Source: Prinia subflava
Lineage: Eukaryota > Chordata > Aves > Passeriformes > Cisticolidae
DNA length: 64,000 nt
Direction: 5' to 3'
Assembly (NCBI RefSeq): GCF_021018805.1
Contig: NC_086283.1
Coordinates: 15,761,162 to 15,825,161 of the forward strand
Shown piece by piece: positions 1 through 9,752 of the stretch; position 1 is the first letter of the stretch, and each line of letters opens with the position of its first letter. Under the pieces are notes generated by a model. That model made no database searches, was not told the DNA's origin, and saw only the letters and a list, made by a program, of their open reading frames with translations. The position numbers and the translations under genes were made by a program.

Positions 1-303
1 CAAAATTTCTCCTATTTTGTTATCTTCTTTTTTTTTTTTTTTTGGTCCACTTTTCTGAGCTCAGACAAGTTTTTTCAGCATTTTCTCTCAAGGAGATATT
101 TCAAATAGTCAGCTTTAGATCTTAATTAAAAAAAACGATGTTGTCAAAAATCTCAGAATCCTGTCCCCCTCAGAGCACTAGAGCAGTACTTCACATGAGA
201 TGATTATTTAGTCTCTCTTGTCTTTAAAAGATATTAGTCTAGTAATTATAGGTCAGCTCATAATTTCTCCTTTAGACTTTAGCTTCAGTTTAATTTACCT
301 TCC

Positions 304-323
304 TTTTTTTTTTTTTTTTTTTT
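304..323. repeat. Poly(T) run, 20 nt
   Basis: An uninterrupted run of T. It has no recognisable repeat element on either side and is treated as simple sequence. Confidence 0.9.
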
Positions 324-882
324 ATTTAGGTCATCCCTCTAAAATAGACTAAAGCTACATATATTTACTGTCCTCTTCCTTTTTTGCAAATATTTTTCCT
401 CTTTATTTCTTTCTGTGACAGCACTCCATCCACTTGGAGCATTAGTTGTTTTTATGAAGCCAGGGGCTACCCTGTATTTTTCTTGTTGGACATCTATTTC
501 AGGCGGACTTCAGGCTAGCCCTTCTTGCATTGTTACCTGCATTTTGTAATGTCCTGGTAGAGAGTTCTTTGTTACCTTTACTGCATATCTAGGAGATTAG
601 GGAAGGCAGGATAGAGAAGTCCCACAAGGCAGCCATTGTAGGTTTCTCTCCTAGAGCAGTCCTCTGAAATGATCAAAATATCAAAAGGTTATTCATATTT
701 TCTTTTCCTCCATTGCCCAGTGTTTTATGTACACTTTAAGTCATGAACAGTCTCTGCATTCACAAGAACCAGGTCTCAGTCCTGTACCAAAGCCAGCTGC
801 AAGATAGCTTATATCACAGCTGTAAGTGTAATGTTACTGTTGATAGCTCCTCACAACTTACAGTGCTCTCAATAAATCAGGC

Positions 883-899
883 AAAAAAAAAAAAAAAAA
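883..899. repeat. Poly(A) run, 17 nt, just after AATAAA
   Basis: Seventeen consecutive A follow the hexamer AATAAA (871-876) after 6 bases. It may be the tail of a retrotransposed transcript on the + strand, but the gap is shorter than the usual distance from signal to cleavage site. No flanking target-site duplication was found by eye. Confidence 0.85.
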
Positions 900-1032
900 G
901 AAGTCCATTCAAGATCTGAAAGTATTTCATTGCAGTGGTTGGTAGCATTGCAAGTCTACAGCTCTCATCTGTCAGATACTGTAAGCTTGTCATACCACAG
1001 CAAAGTATTGTTCACGAGTACTTTAAAACATT

Positions 1033-1056
1033 TGTGCAAACCAGCTGGTTTGCACA
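1033..1056. repeat. Perfect 24-bp palindrome centred on CAGCTG
   Basis: The half-site TGTGCAAACCAG is followed immediately by its exact reverse complement CTGGTTTGCACA, with no spacer. The centre is the E-box CAGCTG (bHLH-type site). All twelve base pairs match, and symmetry stops at 1032/1057. The perfect dyad could be a binding site for a dimeric factor, a relic of a small inverted duplication, or chance. No other element was recognised around it. Confidence 0.9.
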
Positions 1057-2007
1057 TGGGAAGTTATGTTATTGTTCAGCAACACTGAGATTTTAGAGTG
1101 CCTGGGAGGATGGCAGTGTGTTTAAACATTTCTGGTTGCACTGGTGAAGTTTCAGATCACTTAACTGTTGGTATAATCTTTACATAGCTTCACATAATCT
1201 GTTAGAACTAAGTTATGCCATGTCTTCCTGCTCATATTGTTTTACTTCTAGTAATACGTCATTCCCATTCATTTGGAATCTCCAGAGTCTGCAGCTGAGA
1301 GCTCTAATTAGGTGTGTGTCTACAACTCTGGAAATTAGGTCTTCCATCTTATTTTCATGTTTGGATTCAATTTACTATGTTGAAACAATTGCTTTGCTCT
1401 GAGATCTATCAATATTTTCTCCTTCAGGATAAGAGTAGAAGTTGGATCAGTCACAAAAAGTAAATGACTGTGAGCATCTTGCATGAAACCTACAGTTTGC
1501 TTGGTGATTCTCGTGTTTGTTCAATGCACATGAAGTCACACAGAGCAATGTCATCAGATATCTTTCATGGGCCTATTTTTAGACATGGTTTTGTTGAGGA
1601 TGTGAAGTATTTTGCACAGGAATTTAAAAGCTCCTGCAGCACACACTCTGTAATTTCAAGGCCACCTAGGATTCCTTTTTTGTCTCTCTTTTTGGCACAA
1701 TGCACACATACATTTAGATATCAACCTGCCTGTGCTAATATGAACAAGTAACATTAAGGATTTTACTGGGTTTTTTTTTCTGGGAAAACAATACAGTGCT
1801 TTTTGCAGACACTAGGTAATTTCCTTTTCCTTTCCCTGCCCTCTCCTCATGACGGCTGGACAGGTGAAAGCAGAGGTAAGCCTGAGGCAGCTCAAGGTTT
1901 AGAGCTCGAAAAACTATCCCCAGCAGTGATGAACATGGCAGGCTGATGCTTCACTGCACCCCAAAGTAACTTTAAATGTGGTAGCCAGGTTCTCTCTCTT
2001 TTTTTTT

Positions 2008-2048
<41 letters not shown>

Positions 2049-3532
2049 CTTTTTTTTTTTTTTCTGTCCTGTCTGTGGTTAGTGTCAGGGAGAGCTGTTT
2101 GTTATGGATGTGTCCAAATGAAGGATGACTCCTGCCAGGCCTTTGACAGAGGCAAAAAAGCCCCATTTCCTGGCTAACCAGGAAAGACAGAAGTTCTGAA
2201 TACATTTATTGTTACAACAAGCTGTTACTTGGGTTTTGAGCTCATTTGTGCATGAACTGTCATTTACTTTTGTAACTGTGCAGTGACTACGGAACTGACC
2301 TAAGAATGGGCTTTCATTGAAGGTGTTACAATGGGAAAACAAATAGTAATAACAGCCACTAATGCTTGGGACTGCACATTTAGTCTCTGAGTGCCCCAGA
2401 ATTGCACTCTTTCCAAATGGAGATAATACTTGCACATCCATAGAGAGTTCTTGGAAATGTATGAAAGTCTGTTTCCACAAGCAGTTTGCTTGGTCAGGAA
2501 GTATGTGAAAGCCTGGGGTAAGTTATGAAAGTAACCTCCAAATATACTGATTCTCCATCCCTTTCTGAGCCCTAGCACTGCCTGGTGTTGTCAAATGCTG
2601 GAAAGCAGATGGCATCAGCTGCTTTGTCTTTCTGGCCTTCACTGTTATAAGAAAAGGATGCAGCACTGAAAATGTAAATATACCTAATCAGGGTTGTTGT
2701 TGCCCAGAGCACCATGAGAAGCAACAAAATCCCCACAACCCAAAGTGGTCACACGCAGAGCGTTCAGCACCTACAACAACCTCCTTTCCAGAGCACATCC
2801 CATGGGAAGCATCCCTCCCTTCCTATTTCCCCACACAGATGTCATCTGCAGCTTGGACCTTGAAAACCGATCAGCTGCAAAAAACTGCCCTGGACACTTC
2901 AAACTGGACCCAAAACTGGAAGTATTAAACTTTCTTTGTTGTCTTCAGCTGATACCAAATAGGTGCATGCATTGGAAATCTGGCTGCTAAACTCTGATGC
3001 GAGACTCGGCTCTGAGCAGCTGCTTCTCCTTAAGTAGTACATCTTGACAAATTACGTAACCAAGAGCACAGTGATCCAGAATGAGTCTCACGAAGATTAA
3101 GTCATGCTCTAGTACATCCAGCACAGACGTGGGGAAAAAAAGAAAGTCTTTTAAGCACAAAGACTACAACAAGCTGAAGCCCCGTACAGTTAAACAATGA
3201 CAGAACACATGCTTGAATCCTGCGGTCTGTGGTCTTGAGGCCACGTGTTGGGCATTTCCTGGCATTTTTTGCTTTTAAAGAGGGTGAAGATTCTCACCTC
3301 CTGCTGCCTTAGTATGAGGTGACTGCAGGCGTGCACTCAGCAGATTCAGAGAGAAAACAGCAGGGCCTTCTGAGATTTCCAGGTCTGTAACAACCTGTAA
3401 ATCATCAGTGCTCCCTCAAACTTGCTTAACTAGATTTTTCAACCATTGCAGGAGTCCAAGTGGAACAATTTATGTGCATTTTATTAAGCAGCAAATAAAG
3501 GAAGAATATGGCTCATTCTGTACCTCAGAAGG
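1057..3532. other. Non-coding DNA, no gene seen
   Basis: Apart from the long pyrimidine tract listed separately, I recognise nothing here. Open frames on both strands are short. One of them is mostly lysine because it reads through that tract, so it is not a gene. Confidence 0.6.
1990..2065. repeat. Long poly(T)/pyrimidine tract, about 76 nt
   Basis: The + strand is purely C and T here: it begins TCTCTCTC, is then almost all T, and has only two further C before it ends. It is a low-complexity microsatellite. Read from the - strand it is a poly(A) tail-like run, but no AATAAA was seen in the adjacent upstream - strand sequence. Its length is likely to vary between individuals and to be error-prone in an assembly. 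Confidence 0.9.
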
Positions 3533-3723
3533 ATTAAAAAATAAAACAAACAACAACAACAACAACAACAACAAAACAACAACCCCAAAAAAACCAACAA
3601 AAAAAACCAAACCAAAACAAACCCCCAAAAACACACACACAAAAAAACCCCAAAAAACCCCACCAAAAAACCAAAAATAATCAACCAAAAAAACCCCCAC
3701 AAAAAACCCAAAAACCAAACATT
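3533..3723. repeat. G-free A/C-rich low-complexity tract, 191 nt
   Basis: The + strand has no G at all over this stretch and almost no T. It starts as (AAC)n at about 3545-3591 and becomes irregular runs of A and C, including a short (AC)n near 3630-3640 and CCAAAAAA units. The complementary strand is G/T-rich (TTTTTTGG, GGGTTT types), a pattern common in bird genomes. Open frames crossing it give Asn/Lys/Thr- or Phe/Gly/Val-rich peptides that are artefacts of the repeat. Confidence 0.9.
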
Positions 3724-5370
3724 GGCACATGTATGCAAAATGCTGTTCTCAAAGGCTCCTCACTTGGCCAGATCTGAGCTCGTTTTCACCAGGAACCCTA
3801 CAGGGCTTTCTCAGGGAGGCCTGCCTCCCTTGCCAAGCCGGTTCTGCTGGCGACCAGCTCTTGTGATCTTCCAATAAAACCTCTTACAAACTGAATATTA
3901 GTCTAAACACCAGGAGCAGAGCATTCTTTCCTCCTCTAACACAGCATGTGTTCACATTTGCAATATGAATTGTATTTGCTCCATGTTTGCTCTAGCTCTG
4001 CAGAAAATTTCCAATTCAGGCAGAAATAACAAAAGCACTAATACGAAGTGTATCATTGAAACACGCCGGTGATCTTCACTCTGGGTGCCAGTAGCATTTA
4101 AACTGTGATAAAAACAGTTGCATCTTTCTTTGTCCACTGGATAAAATTGTTGAGGAAAGTGATCCAGCTGATTTGCAGTGATTAATACATCTTTCAAGCA
4201 TGTTTCCTTGTTCTGAATCACAGTGATAATGCAAGACCATACTGCAAGTGCTGCATGCCTTTTAGAATAACAGCTTAATTCCCCACCTTCCATGGGCCTA
4301 GGACACTGTGATGCAGATATCCCTCCACTTCCCAAGCCTGGACCATGTGCCACGGCTTGCCCTCAGCTGAGGACCACAATTCTTCTCTTCCAGGGAGCCA
4401 GCCAGATTTCAGGAGAGGATGTTTCACCTCACCAACTTCATGTTAAAGATGACACACAGTCAGGTAAGCACTCACACGCTTTCTTTGTCCAGGTTTTAAA
4501 TGAGCTGTTTCCATGGAAATAGGTTGTTTCTGTTTATTGATGCCTATATTCTGCTGGAAACTCTTGTTTCAACATCGTTTTTTGCTGGGAATGGCTGCAG
4601 TACACATCTTGAGGGGTCCTTGTCCTCTACTTTCACTTTTCCTCCTAATTTTATATGCAGAAAAGTTTAGAAGGTCAACCACTGATCAACAGAGATGATT
4701 TGCAAGCCATGTACAGGTTTTATTAAAAAAATAACACACAACATTAATAACAGATGCTGCTGATTTTAATAGTAGCACATCAGCAAAGCAGGTCAAACAT
4801 TTTTGTCTGCTTCTTCAATTTACCTGTTTATTTTAAAAGTCCTCTTCAGAGAAAATCTTTTTTAAGAAAAAATGACAAGTTAATAGGAAAAAAACCATCT
4901 TGTCAGTAATAATTCAGGAATGTCTTAACATAATTTTAAAAAGCCAACTATTTCTCTTGGAAAAAAATAAAAGAAAAATAAAAAGGGAAGGATTTGCTTT
5001 TTCTTTCTTATTTCCTCCAAGGGGAACAATAGCAATATTTAGCAAGTTGCCAGAAGAGAGAGGGAAGAAACTCCATCGAAAAATACGGCAAGAAACAAGG
5101 TTTCAGGACTGCAGCAGGCGGCATGTAACTACACAGAGGTAGGACCTGTTATAGAACATAGCAAAGAAAAGAAAGAGATACCAAAGAAAAGTGTATGGCT
5201 TCTTCCTTACTTTTTTTGCTATCTTATTACTGCATGCAATGTCTTGGTAGTAGTGAAGAAATCATCATCATCATCATCAACACAATAATAAATTTTTCTA
5301 CTATAACCTGGGGAATCTCTTAGACGAAACTAGTGAGCTGGGTCTAATAATGCCTTTGGGAAGAAGACTG

Positions 5371-5430
5371 GTATTGTTTTCATTTTACACATGATGAAAA
5401 TGATAGATGAAGTGTTTAAATGATGCAAAG
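5371..5430 (-). mobile_element. Probable MIR SINE remnant (antisense)
   Basis: The + strand resembles the complement of the MIR 3' half. It carries GTATT, CATTTTACA, ATGA and GAAA blocks in the order and spacing of the MIR segment that reads CATTTTACAGATGAGGAAACTGAGG on the same strand. MIR is an ancient tRNA-derived SINE found across amniotes and is rare and heavily degraded in birds. The tRNA-like promoter end is not recognisable here. The call rests on about 60 diverged bases. Confidence 0.5.
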
Positions 5431-7652
5431 GGAAAAATCAGTTTCCCTCTCATTGAGGAGGTTTGGAATCAAATACCTCAGACAAGGTATATTGTAATAC
5501 ATGAGGGGGCTTGTAATGCATTTGGGCAAGAAGCATTATGTCCTTGCAGGACAGCCCCCATAGTTCTCTCCGAACCAGTTAAGTTAACAAACTAACTAAA
5601 TTCATGATTTTGGCTATGCAGAGGCACAGATATGAAATGGATCCCAAGATAAATATTGTGCTACAACCACAGGTATCCTAAACTGCAGCTCCTGGACAGG
5701 GGAGAATGTAGGTTTTGTCGTGAAACAACGGGATTTGGGGATCTCAGTGCTTCTATTCAAATAAATGTATTTATTCCAGAGGAACAGAGGTGGTGAGATG
5801 ATACATTGTGGCAAAAAAGTACATTCCAATTGCATTGTGATGCTCACATCAGAGTCATTAAGTACTCAGATTAGCTTCACTGTCTCTCAATTGAATCAAT
5901 TAGAGCTCTACATTCAGTTTTCTGGGGTAATTTTGTTCGTGTGGCATGATGAAAAGGTGCTTTTACCTTCCATATGCTAATTTACTTACTTGTATTTGTA
6001 CTGCTGCCTTTTATTAGCTGTAGTCATCCTCATTACTGTTGTCCAGACCTTGTCCATGTTATAGCTATATTCATTTGCTTCCTTCCACTGTGCAATGAGC
6101 AAGCCCTTGATATCTGATGCAGCTGAAAAATCAAGTACAATTCAGCTATGATTTCTCTTTAATCTCTACTTCCTGGCCCCATCTCCTCTTTCACTTTGTG
6201 GAGATTTCTTCAGCCACATCTGAGCATTGCCAGAGTAAAAGTGGAAATGTTTTGCTGAAAGCAGCTTTTGAATACATGCTGTGAATTTATTAGCTCTTCT
6301 GTGCCAAACCTCTTGAGGTAAAACTGATCCTGCATGTGCAGGATAAACATTCCCTGTTGACGTGGTAAGTTAGCAAGCCTGCTGACTTAGCCTGGGTTAT
6401 TATCTTCTCTAGCACTGGAGGTTGATATCTGAGGTAGATGCATAGCACCACATCATTAGCCTTCACAAATTTGCCATAGGCCTGTGAAATATTTTGTTAT
6501 TAAAATATGAAAAGCAAAAGGGAAAATATCCCAGAAAATTTACCTGGACAACTGTGTTTGGAAAGCAGAAGATGTGAAGTTTTGCATTTTTCTGTGGCAA
6601 GCAGACAAACAGTTTTCTACATTTATAAATCAAAACAGTAATATTTGTAGCAGCTGCTTGACTGTTTTAGCCATCATTATAAAAAGTGACTGTTCAATCA
6701 GTACTAAAGAGCAAGAACTGTCAGCTAGGCTGCAGAACCTCTTTCTATACCACAGATTAAAATAATTTGCTTTTCAATGACTCCTTTGTACTAAGGATTT
6801 GAGCTCTGCTAAGGAAGTTGTTTTGGGATGTGGGGCTGCTGCAGAGCAGATGCTGGGAAGCTGAGCCTCAGCTCTGCTTTTAATTACATGAGGACAGACT
6901 TCAGAGGTTACACAGCTCCTCCTGTCTTGGGTAGCTGCAGCCTGGCAGCATCCAGCAGCTGCATACAGGACCTGTCCTTGCCACTGCTGAAAGGAAGCCA
7001 CCAGTCCGATGTCATGTGACATCTCTTTATGGACACCTGAACCCAGTGCAGGTATGAAAATGCAGCGCAGACACTCCCTTGCTTAACCCAGTTGGCCACT
7101 GCACCCAAAAGGAAAGGGGGCATGTTCTGGGACATGCAGCCTTTTTAAATGCTGCCATTTGCAGAATTTTGTCTGTCCTTGCTGCATTTTCTGTTTGTGC
7201 TCTGTCGAACTTCAAGCATATTGAAGACAGAAAAATATGTAGCAAACTGGCTTTGTTACATGTGGCACTGATTTCCCTGTGGGAAGCTGTCTGCAGATCA
7301 TTACTTGAAGTTCATGTTATGTATCTGAACTGCAACATGTACTTCCAAACAAGTTGAAAACACACTGCCTTCTTTCTAAAATGTATTTCTATTTTATTCA
7401 TTCATTAATATTCCCAACAACCTTTAAAGTTAGAATATAAAAGGAAAAAAAGAACAGATTCTTCAACACTTTGGTGTTTTTTTCATTGTGATATTCAGAT
7501 TTAGTCAACAATAGAAGATTAAAGGTGTGAATGCTGTGAAAGAACAACTTTGTGAAGATGCCTGACAGGATTTGGAAAGCAAGAGCCCTTTTTTACCTTT
7601 CTCTGCTCTCTGATTTATCTTCAGTATTAATGTGTCAAAGTTGCCCAAGTCA

Positions 7653-7654
<2 letters not shown>

Positions 7655-7696
<42 letters not shown>
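7655..7696. repeat. Poly(T) run, 42 nt
   Basis: Forty-two uninterrupted T. On the - strand this is a long poly(A). AATAAA (complement of 7741-7746) lies 44 bases upstream of it in that sense, so it may be the tail of a retrotransposed transcript. No parent gene and no flanking target-site duplication were recognised. CR1 elements do not end in long poly(A), so CR1 is not the source. Confidence 0.9.
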
Positions 7697-7701
<5 letters not shown>

Positions 7702-9348
7702 TGTTTTTTGTAGGGCAGACTGAGAGAAGGCTGTGTGCATTTTATTCTCTCCCTTAGGTTGAAACCAAAGACTTGCTAAATATTTGTGGTAGTTAAAGAC
7801 CATCTTGCCCTTGGTTTCAGTGAAATAATGCAATCAGTGTTAGATAATCCCGCTCCTAGATATCAGTGAAGAGATGTAAGAGAGATCAGCTGCAGGTCTG
7901 GTTCTTTCCCTCCATGGGCCGGTACAACTTGTGAAGAGATAAAGAGGGATATCTTGAACCAGGAGATCTGCTTAGCCTTTGCAGATGCTGGGTCAGGTGC
8001 TTGCCAGACCCCAACGTCCCATTTGCAAGTATTCTTTTAGCTTTCCTACATGGTGGCCCAGGACAAAACAGAGTTTGTGTCTGACGGTTGAGATGACTTA
8101 GTATAGGCTTCTCAGCAATCTGAGCAAACTGAAAATGGACCATGTAAAATGTTGCTCTTAGCAGATATTATTTACAGCTGGTCTGACAAGATGAATCCAA
8201 AGTATAAATCAAACTTTGGAGCACAAATCTCGTTAGTTGCCATGTTAGTAAATCAGCTCACCTAAATAATCTTGAGCTTTTGACAATGATGCAGCCTTCT
8301 GGATTGAAAATTCAGCTCCTGCTTGTGCAGTGAACTTGATCTGCTGACATTTCAAAGGATTGAGATCCTATTTCTGATGGTTCAGTTTATTCTCAACTAT
8401 AAACTATTTTGAGCAGCAGTGAGCTGAATACAAACAGTTGATGTTCAGGTCTGTCTCCTCTAAGTAGAGTAGGTTAGGGAAACTGCGTAATTGGTACGTG
8501 TTTTCCAGAAGAAAACAAGAAGCAAACATGGTAATGTGGGGAGACAAATAACACAGCACATATAAAGAATGTTCCAGGGAACTGCTTTTTGTTTAACTTT
8601 TCCGTTTGGAAAGAAAATCTGATGTTTTTCAATCAGATACCTCCAAGCTTATTCCCAGAATGAAAAGCCTGTAGTAGAGAGATGTGATTTCTGCTTTTCA
8701 TTGAAGGTCTGGTATTGTTTGACAATAAATTGTGTTCTATACAGCTTCAATTACTAACCCACTCAGATCTGACAGCCCTTAATTATCCGAGACATGATCT
8801 ACTAAAATCTACATCTGGAAACCATGTCACTTTTTGCTTTTGGCATTGGAAAGTCTGACTTAATGTTAAACACATACTCTTAAATGCAAAGCTTTGGGAG
8901 AAATTAGTACAGCTGAATACACTTCAGCAGATTAAATGTTAAAATATATTGCACAGGCCTTTTATGTAGTAGTTACAATGTTTCACCACATTTCCATGTG
9001 ATGTATTTTCTCCATATATCTATCAGTTGATTTTGCGTCTCTAATAGATCTGATGCTTGCTCTTACGGGATCCTGTCAGCATAGCTGTAATGGAGAAATA
9101 CTCTCCAGGACTCAGAGCCTGGCTGTTTTGTCACTTCTGAGGAGGCAGACTCGAGTTTCTGCTAGCTTTACCTCTTTTCCAAAGCTTGTCAAGTTGCTTA
9201 CTCTTCAAGCAGCCATGAGGGGAAGAAAAACATAAGTACTTTATGCATATAGCCAGGGATGTTGCAAAACTAGTACCCATTTGGTTTACTGAATTAAGAC
9301 TTGACCTCAGCAAATCTGAGGTACTAGCTAAACCATTAAGTAATAGAT

Positions 9349-9688
9349 TTCTCATCAATACATTGAAGTATCTCAAAGGTGGGTGCCAAGAGGATGATGC
9401 CAGACTCTTTCCAGTGGTGCTCAGTGAGAGAACAAGGAGTAATGGCCATAAATTAAAGCACAAGATACACCTCAATATGATGAAGGATTGCCTTACATTG
9501 AGGGTGGCAGAGCACTGAAACAGCTGCCCAGGGTGGTCATGGAGTCTTCCTCTCTGGAGACATTTAAAACCTACCTGGATGTGTTCCTGTGTCACCTGCT
9601 TTAGGTTACTCCCCTCTTGGCAAGGAGGTTGGAGTAGATGATCTGCAGAGATCCCTTCCAAACCTAATGATCCTGTAATTCTATGATT
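9349..9688 (+). mobile_element. CR1 LINE, truncated 3' end
   Basis: CR1 (Chicken Repeat 1) is the dominant non-LTR retrotransposon of birds and other sauropsids. This copy holds the last ~340 bases of the element in sense orientation. Recognisable blocks in order are GGTGGGTGCCAAGAGGATG, CCAGACTCTTTCCAGTGGTG, a GAGGGTGGCAGAGCACTGAAACAG-like block, CATGGAGTCTTCCTCTCTGG, GTTGGAGTAGATGATCTGCA and the 3' terminus ending CTATGATTT. It is 5' truncated, as most CR1 copies are, and many changes from the usual sequence suggest an old insertion. The left edge is approximate. A 176-codon open frame at 9131-9661 on the opposite strand is an antisense reading through it, not a gene. Confidence 0.93.
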
Positions 9689-9702
9689 TGAGGGCTACTG
9701 GT

Positions 9703-9752
9703 AAAAACAAAAACAAAACAAAAACAAAACAAAAACAAAACAAAAACAAAAC
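9703..9752. repeat. (AAAAACAAAAC)n tandem repeat
   Basis: A leading AAAAAC is followed by four perfect copies of an 11-base unit. The array starts about 14 bases after the CR1 3' terminus. CR1 3' ends normally carry short ATTCTATGATT-type octamer repeats rather than A-rich arrays, so it is probably an independent minisatellite. Confidence 0.92.

Larger units (their letters stand above)
1..1032. other. Non-coding A/T-rich DNA, no gene seen
   Basis: No coding frame of note was recognised. The stretch holds a T16 run at 28-43, a T20 run at 304-323 and an A17 run at 883-899. AATAAA at 871-876 lies only 6 bases before the A run. That arrangement can mark the 3' end of an old retrotransposed transcript, but no parent gene was recognised upstream, so it is left as simple sequence. 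Confidence 0.6.
3724..9348. other. Non-coding DNA, no gene seen
   Basis: A short ATC microsatellite lies near 5262-5278. A MIR-like remnant (5371-5430) and a 42-nt T run (7655-7696) are listed separately. Open frames are all below about 135 codons, overlap on both strands and match nothing I know. A two-base-spaced dyad, GATGTCA then TGACATC, sits at 7008-7023. Confidence 0.55.

Noticed and set aside
1972..2205. Lysine-rich 77-codon frame on the - strand
   Set aside because: Produced by reading the poly(T) tract in reverse.
3408..3738. Asn/Lys/Thr-rich and Phe/Gly/Val-rich frames on opposite strands
   Set aside because: Both are translations of the A/C low-complexity tract.
3952..4353. 133-codon - strand frame
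   Set aside because: No recognisable domain, no start context and overlapping frames on the other strand; expected by chance in 64 kb.
7627..7833. 68-codon - strand frame ending in polylysine
   Set aside because: Reads through the T42 run; no protein similarity in the rest.
9131..9661. 176-codon open frame on the - strand, the longest in the window
   Set aside because: It runs antisense through the CR1 3' end; the translation is the complement of the repeat, not a gene.
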